NCBI RefSeq assembly: GCF_001571345.1
Contig: NZ_BCTP01000001.1
Coordinates: 1 to 64,000 of the forward strand
DNA from: Komagataeibacter xylinus NBRC 15237
Lineage (GTDB): Bacteria > Pseudomonadota > Alphaproteobacteria > Acetobacterales > Acetobacteraceae
Direction: 5' to 3'
Length of the DNA stretch: 64,000 nt
This document shows positions 32,218 to 40,983 of the stretch, one piece after another. Made by a program: the position numbers and the translations under genes. Position 1 is the stretch's first letter. Every line of letters starts with the position of its first letter. Below the pieces are notes generated by a model. That model ran no database searches. It saw only the letters and a program-made list of their open reading frames with translations, and had not been told where the DNA came from.

Positions 32218-32274
32218 CGTATTACAGGCAATACGCCCGGACACAGCAACCAACCGTCAGTTGCGGAAACTGAC
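32218..32274 (+). other. Two consecutive hairpins in the carB-greA gap
   Basis: CGTATT-N6-AATACG (32218-32235) and GTCAGTT-GCGGA-AACTGAC (32256-32274) lie upstream of the greA ribosome-binding site. Neither is followed by a T run, so they are not simple terminators. They could protect the carAB mRNA end or regulate greA. Confidence 0.4.
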
Positions 32275-32294
32275 CTTCACCTCGGGGACAAACC

Positions 32295-32768
32295 TTGCAG
32301 AAATTTCCGATGACAGCCCCCGGGCTCGAACGGCTTGAAGACGAACTGCGCAAGCTCAAGAGTGAAGAACGCCCCGCGATCATACGCGCCATTGCCGAAG
32401 CGCGGAGCCACGGCGACCTTTCGGAAAACGCGGAATACCATGCAGCCCGCGAGCGCCAGTCCTTTACCGAGGGCCGCATTCAGGAACTTGAGGAAATCGT
32501 CTCCTCCGTCGAGGTGATCGACCCGGCCTCGCTCTCGGGCGACCAGGTCAAATTCGGCGCGCGCGTGAAGCTGGTGGATGAGGAAACCGACAGGGAAGCC
32601 ACCTACCAGATCGTGGGCGTGTACGAGGCCGACATCAAGCAGGGGCTTTTGTCCATCTCTTCCCCGCTGGCCAAGTCGCTGATTGGCAAGAGCGTGGGCG
32701 ACAGCGTGTCCGTGCCCGCCCCCGGCGGCGACCGGACCTACGAAATCCTGGAAGTTACCTACGGCTAG
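32295..32768 (+). CDS. greA: Transcription elongation factor GreA
   Basis: GreA rescues backtracked RNA polymerase by stimulating transcript cleavage. The 157-aa product has the N-terminal coiled coil with the acidic tip in ARSHGDLSENAEYHAARERQ and the C-terminal FKBP-like domain (SPLAKSLIGKSVGDSVSVPA). I chose the TTG at 32295 because it yields MQKFPMTAPGLERLEDEL, the usual GreA N terminus, and has GGGGA seven bases upstream. ATG 32310 would remove the first conserved residues. It follows carB by 134 bases and precedes ilvA by 11. Confidence 0.95.
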   Translation: MQKFPMTAPGLERLEDELRKLKSEERPAIIRAIAEARSHGDLSENAEYHAARERQSFTEGRIQELEEIVSSVEVIDPASLSGDQVKFGARVKLVDEETDREATYQIVGVYEADIKQGLLSISSPLAKSLIGKSVGDSVSVPAPGGDRTYEILEVTYG

Positions 32769-32779
32769 GCCATAAACCC

Positions 32780-33976
32780 GTGATCACGCTTGAAGACATC
32801 ACCGCCGCCGCAAAGCGGATAAAGGGGCGCGTACTCCACACGCCCACCATACCGTGCCAGACCCTCTCGCGCGCGACCGGCGCGGATATCGTGCTCAAGC
32901 TCGATAACCTGCAGGCGGTGGGCTCGTTCAAGGAGCGCGGGGCAGCCAACAAGCTCGCCCTGCTCACCCCACGCGAGCGCGAGCGCGGCGTGATTACCGT
33001 ATCAGCGGGCAACCATGCCCAGGGCGTGGCCCGCCATGCTTCCCTGCTCGGTATTGACGCGGTCATTGTCATGCCGCGCTTCACGCCCGCCGCCAAGGTC
33101 ACGCGCACGGCGGCGTGGGGGGCAACCGTGGTGCTTGAAGGCGATAACTTCGCCGAGGCCACGGCGCATGCCAACATGCTGTGCCAGCGCGAGGGGCGGG
33201 TATTCGTCCACCCTTATGACGACCCCGAGGTCATGGCCGGACAGGGCACGTTCGCACTCGAACTGTTCGAGGATGCTGGCCCGCTTGACACCTTCGTCTG
33301 CCCCATTGGCGGTGGCGGCCTGCTCTCGGGCTGTGCCGTGGCCGGGCGCGCACTCCAGCCGGGCATGGACATTATTGGCGTGCAGGTGGAGAACTTCTCC
33401 TCGCTCGCGGGCTTCCCCGGTGATGAGGTGATGCCGCCGGGTGGCGCCACCATTGCCGAGGGCATTGCGGTGCTGCAGATCGGTCGCCAGCCGCTCGAGG
33501 TCATTCGTGAACTCGTATCAAGCGTGCTGGTCGTGCCCGAAAGTGCGATCGAGACCGCCATCACCATGCTGGCCGAAGGGGCCAAGCAGGTGAGCGAGGG
33601 CGCAGGGGCCACGGCCCTTGCCGCCGTGCTGACCTACCCCGAACTGTTCCGGGGCAAGCGCGTGGCGCTGCCCATTACGGGTGGCAATATCGACAGCCGC
33701 ATCCTGGCCAATACCCTGCTGCGCTCGCTGCTGCGCGACGGGCGGCTTTTGTGCCTGAAAATGGAAATACCCGACCGCCCCGGCGTGCTGGCCGATATTT
33801 CGCGCAAGATTGGCGATGAAGGTGGCAACATCATCGAGGTCTCGCACCAGCGCCTGTTCACCACGCCCAGCGTGCAGGCCGCCGAACTTGAGATCATGAT
33901 CGAGGCCCGCGACCCCGAGCATGCCCGCGCACTCGAGGCCGAGCTGGCCAAGGCCTATATCGTGCGGCGGGCCTGA
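32780..33976 (+). CDS. ilvA: Threonine ammonia-lyase with ACT domain
   Basis: PLP enzyme that deaminates threonine to 2-oxobutyrate, the first step to isoleucine. The PLP lysine is in LDNLQAVGSFKERGAANKLA, the phosphate-binding loop is PIGGGGLLSG, and the asparagine loop is VSAGNHAQGVA. Residues about 325-398 form one ACT regulatory domain (MEIPDRPGVLADISRKIGDE). At 398 aa with a single ACT it is the shorter IlvA/TdcB-like type. The start is GTG 32780, with no obvious Shine-Dalgarno sequence. Repeat copy B follows 22 bases after the stop. Catabolic use cannot be excluded. Confidence 0.92.
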   Translation: MITLEDITAAAKRIKGRVLHTPTIPCQTLSRATGADIVLKLDNLQAVGSFKERGAANKLALLTPRERERGVITVSAGNHAQGVARHASLLGIDAVIVMPRFTPAAKVTRTAAWGATVVLEGDNFAEATAHANMLCQREGRVFVHPYDDPEVMAGQGTFALELFEDAGPLDTFVCPIGGGGLLSGCAVAGRALQPGMDIIGVQVENFSSLAGFPGDEVMPPGGATIAEGIAVLQIGRQPLEVIRELVSSVLVVPESAIETAITMLAEGAKQVSEGAGATALAAVLTYPELFRGKRVALPITGGNIDSRILANTLLRSLLRDGRLLCLKMEIPDRPGVLADISRKIGDEGGNIIEVSHQRLFTTPSVQAAELEIMIEARDPEHARALEAELAKAYIVRRA

Positions 33977-33998
33977 CGCGGGCGCCCAAAAACAGAGG

Positions 33999-34082
33999 AT
34001 AAAAGTTTTTGGTGAAGCTTTTTTCAAAAAGCTTCGAAGAACGTCGCCTTTTTGAAAAAAGGCGGCACCCAAAAACTTTTAT
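33999..34082. repeat. Cloverleaf-like intergenic repeat, copy B
   Basis: An 84-base copy between convergent ilvA and upp. It has the outer arms ATAAAAGTTTTTGG and CCCAAAAACTTTTAT, the perfect GAAGCTTTTT/AAAAAGCTTC hairpin, and the GC hairpin with GTCGCC opposite GGCGGC. That last change gives a G-U wobble if transcribed from the plus strand. It begins 22 bases after the ilvA stop. Confidence 0.9.
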
Positions 34083-34154
34083 CAATGGGTTGTTTTAAAA
34101 CGGTTTCTTAAAATCACAGACCTGCGGGGCAGCATATAGCCGCCCCGTGGTGTT

Positions 34155-34814
34155 TTATTTCGTGCCGAACAGCCGGTCGCCCGCATCGCCAAGACCGGGG
34201 CGGATATAGCCGTGCTCATCAAGCCCGCGATCAATGGCGCAGGTCACGATCCGCACATCGGGGTGTGCGCGGCGCAGGCAGGCCACCCCTTCGGGCGAGG
34301 CGAGCAGACACACGAACACCATCCTGTTGCACCCGGCCTGCTTCAGCCGGTCAATGGCCGCCACGGCGCTGTGGCCGGTGGCCAGCATGGGATCAACCAC
34401 AAGGCAGATACGGTTGCCGACATCATCGGGCAGCTTGAGGTAATACTCGACCGGCTCCAGCGTTTCGGGGTCGCGATACAGCCCCACATGGCCAATACGC
34501 GCCGAGGGCACAAGGTCGAGCAGCCCGTCAAGAATGCCATTGCCCGCGCGCAGGATGGAAACGAGGCACAGCTTCTTGCCCGCCAGCCGCCGGGCTTCCA
34601 TGCGCTCCAGCGGGGTGTCGATTTCCACCGGCTCGAGCGGCAGGTCGCGCATCGCCTCATAGCCAAGCAGCATGCTGAGTTCACGCGCAAGCTGGCGAAA
34701 CGCGCTGGTCGCGGTCTGGCGTTCGCGCATCAGCGTCAGTTTGTGCTGCACCAGCGGGTGATCGACAACAACAACACCCGCATCATGCGGGGTGGCAGGC
34801 TCGGTCATCTTCAT
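34155..34814 (-). CDS. upp: Uracil phosphoribosyltransferase
   Basis: Salvages uracil to UMP using PRPP. Length is 219 aa. The PRPP-binding loop is [20 protein letters not shown]; the uracil-binding end has [20 protein letters not shown] and RLFGTK. The type I PRTase N-terminal part ([20 protein letters not shown], then [20 protein letters not shown]) is intact. It starts [11 protein letters not shown] at 34814, and ATG 34808 is equally possible. Degenerate repeat copy C lies just upstream and copy B beyond the 3' end. Confidence 0.96.
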   Translation of the reverse strand: MKMTEPATPHDAGVVVVDHPLVQHKLTLMRERQTATSAFRQLARELSMLLGYEAMRDLPLEPVEIDTPLERMEARRLAGKKLCLVSILRAGNGILDGLLDLVPSARIGHVGLYRDPETLEPVEYYLKLPDDVGNRICLVVDPMLATGHSAVAAIDRLKQAGCNRMVFVCLLASPEGVACLRRAHPDVRIVTCAIDRGLDEHGYIRPGLGDAGDRLFGTK

Positions 34815-34830
34815 TCCTTCTAAGGGTCAT

Positions 34831-34890
34831 GAAAGTTTTCGGGTGCGGCCTTCTTCAAAGCTTCTTGAAAAAAGCTTCACCAAAAACGTT
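34831..34890. repeat. Cloverleaf-like intergenic repeat, copy C (degenerate)
   Basis: A shortened copy of about 60 bases between the msrB stop and the upp start, both on the minus strand. The arms GAAAGTTTTCGGGTG and CACCAAAAACGTT and a CTTCTTGAAAAAAGCTTC half are recognisable, but about 25 bases spanning the GC hairpin and linker are lost. Confidence 0.75.
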
Positions 34891-34905
34891 CTCCCGGTGC
34901 CCGCT

Positions 34906-35304
34906 TCAGCCAGCACCATCACGCGGCACGAATGTCAGGGCCAGCCCGTTCATGCAATAGCGCAGGCCGGTGGGTGGCGGCCCATCGGGAAAGACATGGC
35001 CCAGATGCCCCTGGCAGTGCGCGCAGTGCACCTCCGTGCGGGTCATGCCGTGGCTGGTATCGGTGGTGGTGCCCACCGCGCCGGGAATGGCATCGAAAAA
35101 CGACGGCCAGCCGCTGCCGCTTTCATATTTCGTGCCGGAATAGAACAGTGGCGCGCCACAGCCCGCGCAACGATATTCCCCGGCACGCTTTTCGTTATTC
35201 AGCGGGCTGGAGCCGGGGCGCTCGGTGCCGTGTTCGCGCAATATGCGCAACTGCTCGGGGCTCAGGCAGCCGCATGCGGCCCCCTTGCTTGCGGGATCAG
35301 ACAT
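34906..35304 (-). CDS. msrB: Peptide-methionine (R)-S-oxide reductase
   Basis: Reduces the R-epimer of methionine sulfoxide in proteins. The 132-aa product has the zinc-binding pairs CAGC and CAHC, the core [37 protein letters not shown], and the catalytic cysteine in [12 protein letters not shown]. There is no export signal, so it acts in the cytoplasm. It is a single gene, divergent from gpmI with 92 bases between them, and its stop lies 15 bases from repeat copy C. Confidence 0.96.
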   Translation of the reverse strand: MSDPASKGAACGCLSPEQLRILREHGTERPGSSPLNNEKRAGEYRCAGCGAPLFYSGTKYESGSGWPSFFDAIPGAVGTTTDTSHGMTRTEVHCAHCQGHLGHVFPDGPPPTGLRYCMNGLALTFVPRDGAG

Positions 35305-35396
35305 GGCTGCTTCCTTCCTTGGCTACAGAGACATTTGACGCTGAACGCTTTTAGGGCATCATGCCACACAAAATAAAACAGGGAGAAAATAACCCC

Positions 35397-36953
35397 ATGA
35401 ACGACCATGAATCGATGAACACCCCGCCCCGCCCCGTCATGCTGGTGGTGCTTGATGGATTCGGCTGGCGCGAGGATGAAGCCAACAACGCGGTCAGGGC
35501 CGCCCGTACCCCCGCTTTTGATCAGTTATGGGCAACCGGCCCCCGCGCCTTCCTCAAGACGTGTGGCGAGGATGTAGGCCTGCCGCGCGGGCAGATGGGC
35601 AATTCCGAGGTGGGTCACCTCAATATCGGCGCGGGCCGCGTGGTCATGCAGGAACTGCCGCGCATCACCACGGGCCTGGCCGATGGCACGGTGGCGAACA
35701 GCGACGTGATGCGTGATTTCATCGCCGCGCTGAAAAAAACCGGCGGCACCTGCCACCTCATGGGCCTTGTCTCGCCCGGCGGCGTGCATGCCCACCAGGA
35801 CCATGCGGTAGCCCTTGCCCGCATCGTGCGCGCGGCAGGCGTGCCGGTAACCATGCACATCTTTACCGATGGCCGCGACACCGCCCCGCAATCCGGGCAC
35901 GGCTATGTGTGCAAACTGCTCTCGGCCCTGCCCGAGGGCACGCGCATCGGCACGGTGTCGGGCCGCTATTACGCCATGGACCGCGACCGCCGATGGGACC
36001 GGGTGGAAAAGACCTACAACGCCATCGTGGCCGGTGAAGGCCCGCATGCGGGCGATGCGCTCGATGTGCTCGACAAGGCGTATGAGGCGGGCACCACCGA
36101 TGAGTTCATCATTCCCACCGTCATTGGCGAATATGGCGGCATGCGCGATGGCGATGGGGTGCTGAGCTTCAACTTCCGCGCCGACCGCATCCGCCAGTTG
36201 CTCGATGCGCTGCTTGAACCCGGCTTCGAGGGCTTTGCGCGCATGAAGCTGGTCAACCTTGCTGCCGTAACCGGCATGACCCGCTACAGCGACCGGCTGG
36301 CCGAGCTGATGACCGTGCTCTTCCCGCCCGAGGCGCTGCATGACCTGCTGGGCGATGTGGTGAGTGCGGCAGGGCTGAAGCAGCTGCGCATGGCCGAGAC
36401 CGAAAAATACCCGCATGTGACCTACTTCCTCAATGGCGGGCGCGAGGCGCAGCTTGCGGGCGAGGACCGGATCATGGTGCCCTCCCCCAAGGTCGCGACC
36501 TATGACCTCCAGCCCGAAATGTCGGCCCCCGAACTGACCGACCGCGCTGTCGAGGCGATCGGCAGCGGCAAATATGACCTGATCGTGCTCAACTTCGCCA
36601 ATGCCGACATGGTGGGCCATACCGGCGTGCTCGCCGCCGCCATCAAGGCGGTCGAGGCGGTCGATACCGGGCTGGGCCGCATTGCCAAAGCCATCGAACA
36701 CGCAGGCGGCGCATTGCTGGTCACCGCCGATCACGGTAATGCGGAAACCATGTTCGACCCCGAAACCAACGGCCCCCACACCGCGCATACACTCAACGTG
36801 GTGCCCGTGGTGCTGGCCGGTGGGCCGCAGGGCATGGGACTGCATGATGGCCGCCTGGCCGATCTGGCGCCCACGCTGCTGCAACTCATGCACCTGCCCC
36901 AGCCCGCCGCCATGACCGGGCACTCATTGCTGGACGGGTCCACGCCATCCTGA
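35397..36953 (+). CDS. gpmI: 2,3-bisphosphoglycerate-independent phosphoglycerate mutase
   Basis: Glycolytic interconversion of 3- and 2-phosphoglycerate with two Mn ions. At 518 residues from ATG 35397 (GGGAG upstream) it has the alkaline-phosphatase-like blocks VMLVVLDGFGWREDEANNAV, the phosphoserine region GQMGNSEVGHLNIGAGRVV, FTDGRDTAPQSG, FNFRADRIRQL, NFANADMVGHTG and VTADHGNAETM. Its TGA overlaps the proposed unusual start of the EnvC-like gene. gpmI next to an EnvC-like M23 gene and ctpA is a widespread proteobacterial order. Confidence 0.96.
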   Translation: MNDHESMNTPPRPVMLVVLDGFGWREDEANNAVRAARTPAFDQLWATGPRAFLKTCGEDVGLPRGQMGNSEVGHLNIGAGRVVMQELPRITTGLADGTVANSDVMRDFIAALKKTGGTCHLMGLVSPGGVHAHQDHAVALARIVRAAGVPVTMHIFTDGRDTAPQSGHGYVCKLLSALPEGTRIGTVSGRYYAMDRDRRWDRVEKTYNAIVAGEGPHAGDALDVLDKAYEAGTTDEFIIPTVIGEYGGMRDGDGVLSFNFRADRIRQLLDALLEPGFEGFARMKLVNLAAVTGMTRYSDRLAELMTVLFPPEALHDLLGDVVSAAGLKQLRMAETEKYPHVTYFLNGGREAQLAGEDRIMVPSPKVATYDLQPEMSAPELTDRAVEAIGSGKYDLIVLNFANADMVGHTGVLAAAIKAVEAVDTGLGRIAKAIEHAGGALLVTADHGNAETMFDPETNGPHTAHTLNVVPVVLAGGPQGMGLHDGRLADLAPTLLQLMHLPQPAAMTGHSLLDGSTPS

Positions 36954-38317
36954 CACCACGCCTGCATGCCACAGCCCGCTGGCCTGGCCGCCTGGCCAGC
37001 GGGTTCCTGCTTTTATGCGCAACACACGCACCTGCCGGGGCTGCCGCCACCCATGCGGGGGGTGGCACACCCCACGCCCGCGCGGGCCATGCCACGCACG
37101 CAACACCCCATGCCCCCACGGCCAGCGAGCAGCGCATCCGCGAACAGCTTGAGGCCGCGCGCAGCGCGCATGAAAACCTGCTGGCACGCGAGCAGCAGCA
37201 GGCCCACGACCTCGAGGCCCGCCGCAAGGAGCAGCAGGCGGCCCGCGAGCAGGCCCGTGCGGATGCTGAAAAAGCGGCCACCCTGTCCGCCGCCACGGTG
37301 GACGCCACGGCCCGGCTGCAACAGACCGAGCAGCAGGCCGCCGATATCGATACCCGCATGACCAACCTGCATGCCGAGCAGGCAGCACTGCGCCAGCAGC
37401 TTGCGGCCCAGGTCGCCCGCCTTGCTCCCCTGCTGCCACTCGCCGAGCGCCTGTCGCTCTACCCCGCCGATACATTGCTGGCCGTGCCGCTGCCTGCCGA
37501 CCGCGCCGTAACCGGCCTGCTGGTGGTGCATGGCATGATGACCGACATCGCCCGGCAGGCCCGCGCCATACATGACCGGCGCGCCCGCCTGCTCGCCCTT
37601 GATGATGAACTCGGCCGCCAGCAGCAGCAGATGCGTCAGGTCGTAACCCAGCGCGAAAGCCAGCGCGATGCGGTCAACCGCGCGGCCCACGCCGCCCTTG
37701 AGGCGCAGCAGCGCTCGAATGCCGCAGCCCTCACCGCCACCCAGGCGGTGGAAGACGCCGCCCGCCGCGCCTCGAGCGTGCAGGATGCCATCGCCCGCAT
37801 CGAGGAAACCGAGGAACAGGCCGAAAAAAACCTCGAGCAGGCCGCCCGCGCCGCCGAGCGCGCGCATAACATGCAGGCCGCCACCGCGGCCCGGCGCCAG
37901 GCGCATGAAATGGCCGATGGCGCAGGCCCCGGCATCAGCACCACCAATGCCAGCGCGGGCGCGCCCGTGGCGGGCACGGTACTGACCGCCTGGGGCCACA
38001 CGACCGAAAGCGGGCCTGCCACCGGCATCACCTACGCGCCACCTTCACGCGCAAGCGTACGCGCGCCATGCACGGGGCGCATTGATTTTGCCGGGCCGTT
38101 CCGTACCTATGGTCAGATGATGATCCTTGACTGTGGCAAGCATTACCGCTTCGTGCTCGCGGGACTTGGCGAGATCGCGGTCGCCGCGGGCCAGCAGGTC
38201 AGCCGCGGGGCGGCGGTAGGCCAGATGCCGCAATGGAGCGGCGGCGGCTCAAGGCCGACCCTGTTCGTGCAACTGCGCCACGGGGGGAGCACGGTCAACC
38301 CCGCGCCATACCTGTAA
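36950..38317 (+). CDS. EnvC-like murein hydrolase activator (M23 domain), unusual start
   Basis: A periplasmic coiled-coil protein with a C-terminal LytM/M23 domain that activates amidases at division. From about 37110 it reads as a long coiled coil (SEQRIREQLEAARSAHENLL, then EARRKEQQAAREQARADAEK). The M23-like end is at ARASVRAPCTGRIDFAGPFR, MMILDCGKHYRFVLAGLGEI and the final LRHGGSTVNPAPYL. The HxH/HxxxD zinc ligands are largely replaced, as in EnvC. The coding frame extends upstream of the first GTG (37298) with a good signal segment (LASGFLLLCATHAPAGAAA) but has no ATG, GTG or TTG. A CTG at 36950 overlapping the gpmI TGA is the best start candidate. Confidence 0.85.
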   Translation: MTPRLHATARWPGRLASGFLLLCATHAPAGAAATHAGGGTPHARAGHATHATPHAPTASEQRIREQLEAARSAHENLLAREQQQAHDLEARRKEQQAAREQARADAEKAATLSAATVDATARLQQTEQQAADIDTRMTNLHAEQAALRQQLAAQVARLAPLLPLAERLSLYPADTLLAVPLPADRAVTGLLVVHGMMTDIARQARAIHDRRARLLALDDELGRQQQQMRQVVTQRESQRDAVNRAAHAALEAQQRSNAAALTATQAVEDAARRASSVQDAIARIEETEEQAEKNLEQAARAAERAHNMQAATAARRQAHEMADGAGPGISTTNASAGAPVAGTVLTAWGHTTESGPATGITYAPPSRASVRAPCTGRIDFAGPFRTYGQMMILDCGKHYRFVLAGLGEIAVAAGQQVSRGAAVGQMPQWSGGGSRPTLFVQLRHGGSTVNPAPYL

Positions 38318-38464
38318 TGGCGCGCAAGGCGGTTTTATCCCTACGCGGGTTCGGTATATGCTACCGACCCGTGACGGATGGGCAAGACCACGTTACAACG
38401 CAACGCGAAGATTACGTGCAGGCCTGCCGGAGCATGGCGGCGGGCACCCAGGAGACAACGACGC

Positions 38465-40036
38465 ATGAAATTCCGTAATGGCCTGCTGATCGGTTGCGCC
38501 TTTCTTGCAGGGATCGTGGTGGCCCCGCAGGTTGCCCACTATTCAGCCAGCAGGTGGGGCGGCTTCGCCCCCATGGCCCATGCGGCGGATGCGGTCTCGA
38601 AGGATGACAATTCCCCCCAGGAAATCGAACAGCTCATGTTCCTGTTCGGTTACGTGCTGGAGAAAGTGAAGGCCAATTACGTCGAGCCGGTCTCGACGCG
38701 CGACCTCATCACCAACGCGCTCAACGGCATGCTGAGCGGGCTCGACCCGCACTCCTCCTACATGACCGAGAAGCAGTTCTCTGACCTGCAGGTCCAGACC
38801 AAGGGCTCATTTGGCGGCCTCGGCCTTGAAGTGCAGGGCGAGGACGGGCATGTGCGCGTGGTCTCCCCCATTGATGACACGCCCGCGGCCCGCGCAGGCA
38901 TCAAGCCCGGTGACTTCATCGTGGCGATCGATGGCAAGAACATTGATGGCCAGCCGCTCGATCAGGTCGTGACCCGCATGCGCGGCAAGCCCGATACGCG
39001 CATCACCCTGACCCTGATCCGCGAAAAGACGCCCAAGCCCATCATCGTCACCCTCACGCGCGCCATCATTCCGCTGCAGGTCATCAAGTCCGCGCTGTAT
39101 GACAATGTCGGTTATATCCGAATCGCGCAGTTCAACGAGGAAACGCAGTCCGGCCTGATGGCGGCCTACAAGAAACTGCAGGCCCAGACCCATAACAGGA
39201 TGGCGGGCCTGATCATCGACCTGCGCTCCGACCCCGGCGGGCTGCTGACACAGGCGATCGATGTGGGCTCTGACTTCGTCCGCAGTGGCGAGATCGTCTC
39301 CACCCGCGCCCGCCACCCGCAGGACAGCCAGCGCTGGGATGCGCATAATACCGACATTACCGGCGGCCTGCCCATTGTCGTGCTGATCAATGGCGGCTCG
39401 GCCTCGGCCAGTGAAATCGTGGCCGGTGCGCTACAGGACCACCAGCGCGCCGTGCTGCTGGGCGAGAAGACCTTTGGCAAGGGCTCGGTGCAGACCATCC
39501 TGCCCATTCCCGGCGAGGGCGCGATCCGCCTGACCACGGCACGCTACTACACGCCATCGGGCCGTTCCATCCAGGGCCTGGGCATCGTGCCCGACATTCC
39601 CGTGCGCGAGGCGCATGATGATAGCGGCTACAGCATTCACGAGGCCGATCTCGCGCATATCATCAAGAACCGGGGCGGCAATACGGCCCAGCCGCCCACG
39701 CGCACCGACCTGCCCGCCATAGCCAGGGCCATCCCGGCCCAGCCGCCTGCCAACTGGCCCGAATTCGACCCGACCAAGCCCACGACCGACTTCCAGCTTC
39801 AGGAAGGGCTGCGCGTCGTGCGCTCCATGGCCGGGCTGCCGGTACCGCCCGAGCCGCCCGCGCCCCCGGCTGGCAAGGCGCCTGCCACCGCTGCTGCCCC
39901 GTCGCCTGCGGCCCCCACCACCACGCCGGATGCAACGCCGCCCGCAACCCCTACCCCTGCGCCCGCACCGGCGGAAAAGCAGGCCCCCCCGGCCCCGGCA
40001 ACGCCCGCGGTTCCCGCCGCACCGGCTCACCCCTGA
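38465..40036 (+). CDS. ctpA: Carboxyl-terminal processing protease (S41)
   Basis: Periplasmic serine protease that trims envelope proteins from their C termini. ATG 38465 follows AGGAGA. The N-terminal signal is KFRNGLLIGCAFLAGIVVA, then the S41 N-terminal domain (NALNGMLSGLDPHSSYMTEK), a PDZ domain (VVSPIDDTPAARAGIKPGDF), and the catalytic core with Ser in NGGSASASEIVAGALQD and Lys in LLGEKTFGKGSVQT. The 523-aa protein ends in a Pro/Ala-rich tail of about 90 residues, low complexity and probably disordered. The neighbours EnvC and RppH fit the conserved gpmI-envC-ctpA-rppH order. Confidence 0.95.
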   Translation: MKFRNGLLIGCAFLAGIVVAPQVAHYSASRWGGFAPMAHAADAVSKDDNSPQEIEQLMFLFGYVLEKVKANYVEPVSTRDLITNALNGMLSGLDPHSSYMTEKQFSDLQVQTKGSFGGLGLEVQGEDGHVRVVSPIDDTPAARAGIKPGDFIVAIDGKNIDGQPLDQVVTRMRGKPDTRITLTLIREKTPKPIIVTLTRAIIPLQVIKSALYDNVGYIRIAQFNEETQSGLMAAYKKLQAQTHNRMAGLIIDLRSDPGGLLTQAIDVGSDFVRSGEIVSTRARHPQDSQRWDAHNTDITGGLPIVVLINGGSASASEIVAGALQDHQRAVLLGEKTFGKGSVQTILPIPGEGAIRLTTARYYTPSGRSIQGLGIVPDIPVREAHDDSGYSIHEADLAHIIKNRGGNTAQPPTRTDLPAIARAIPAQPPANWPEFDPTKPTTDFQLQEGLRVVRSMAGLPVPPEPPAPPAGKAPATAAAPSPAAPTTTPDATPPATPTPAPAPAEKQAPPAPATPAVPAAPAHP

Positions 40037-40038
40037 TC

Positions 40039-40560
40039 GTGCCGGAAGACCAGCCTTTGACCAGCAAGACCACCCTGCCCTATCGCCCCAATGTGGGCGC
40101 GCTCGTGTTCAACCCGCGCGGGCAGGTGCTTGTCGCCCGCCGCACCGACATGCCGGGCGCGGGCGGCCCACCGGATGAAGGCGTGTGGCAGTGTCCGCAG
40201 GGCGGCATTGATGAAGGCGAAACCCCGCAGGTTGCCGTATTGCGCGAACTGCATGAGGAAATCGGCACCGACAGGGCCGAGATCCTCGCCGCCTACCCCG
40301 AATGGCTCAGCTACGACCTGCCCGCCCACCTGATTGGCAAGGCGCTTGGCGGCCGCTACCGGGGGCAGACGCAGCAATGGTTCGCCCTGCGCTTTACCGG
40401 GCAGGACGGGGACATACGGCTGGATACCCACCAGCCCGCCGAATTCGATTTATGGAAGTGGGTGGAACTCGCGCAGTTGCCCCACCTCAATGTCGGCATA
40501 AAAAAAGATATTTACACGAAGCTTGCCGCCTATTTCGCGCCTTACGCCACCGCGAGCTGA
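40039..40560 (+). CDS. rppH: RNA 5'-pyrophosphohydrolase
   Basis: Nudix hydrolase that removes pyrophosphate from mRNA 5' ends to trigger decay. Length is 173 aa. It begins near LPYRPNVGALVFNPRGQVLV, has the full Nudix box GGIDEGETPQVAVLRELHEE-IG, and carries the RppH-type YRGQTQQWFALRFTGQD and EFDLWKWVELAQLP segments. The start is GTG 40039, two bases after the ctpA stop, so it is translated with ctpA. It overlaps the convergent Nudix gene by 19 bases at the 3' end. Confidence 0.95.
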   Translation: MPEDQPLTSKTTLPYRPNVGALVFNPRGQVLVARRTDMPGAGGPPDEGVWQCPQGGIDEGETPQVAVLRELHEEIGTDRAEILAAYPEWLSYDLPAHLIGKALGGRYRGQTQQWFALRFTGQDGDIRLDTHQPAEFDLWKWVELAQLPHLNVGIKKDIYTKLAAYFAPYATAS

Positions 40561-40961
40561 GGCATGAGGCCCGCGTGGGCCAGGGCAGTCCACGTTTTGC
40601 CACTGAGCAGCGGCGCGAGGCACAATCTGGCTGCATCAGCGGCTGTAATCCAGCGCAGTTCCGCAATTTCAGCAGCAATAGCGGGCGTGCCTTCAAGCCG
40701 CCCGGTCCAGATGCGGGCCTGCACGGTATAGCCCGGCTCATTGGCGGCAGGCGCTGAAAAATCACCTGCCAGTTCCGCCCCCACCGTGAGGGCGCAGCCC
40801 AGTTCCTCATCAATTTCACGCCGTAGCGCCTGCTCCGGGCTTTCACCCGCCTCCGGCTTGCCGCCGGGCAGCATGAAGGCCGTGGTGCCACGCTTGCGCA
40901 CGACCAGCAGGCGCTCGTGTTCAATTACTGCCGCACAGACAACCCGGATTATGCCTGTCAT
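40542..40961 (-). CDS. Nudix hydrolase (MutT-like)
   Basis: A 139-aa protein with an intact Nudix box, GGKPEAGESPEQALRREIDE-ELG. A strand-rich N terminus (RVVCAAVIEHERLLVVRKRG) comes before it, and EIAELRWITAADAARLCLAP after it. The substrate, probably a nucleoside di- or triphosphate, cannot be told. The ATG at about 40961 is preferred, because the longer open frame runs into repeat copy D. It converges on rppH with a 19-base overlap of coding sequence. Confidence 0.88.
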   Translation of the reverse strand: MTGIIRVVCAAVIEHERLLVVRKRGTTAFMLPGGKPEAGESPEQALRREIDEELGCALTVGAELAGDFSAPAANEPGYTVQARIWTGRLEGTPAIAAEIAELRWITAADAARLCLAPLLSGKTWTALAHAGLMPQLAVA

Positions 40962-40983
40962 GATCCCTCTCACGCACAAACTG

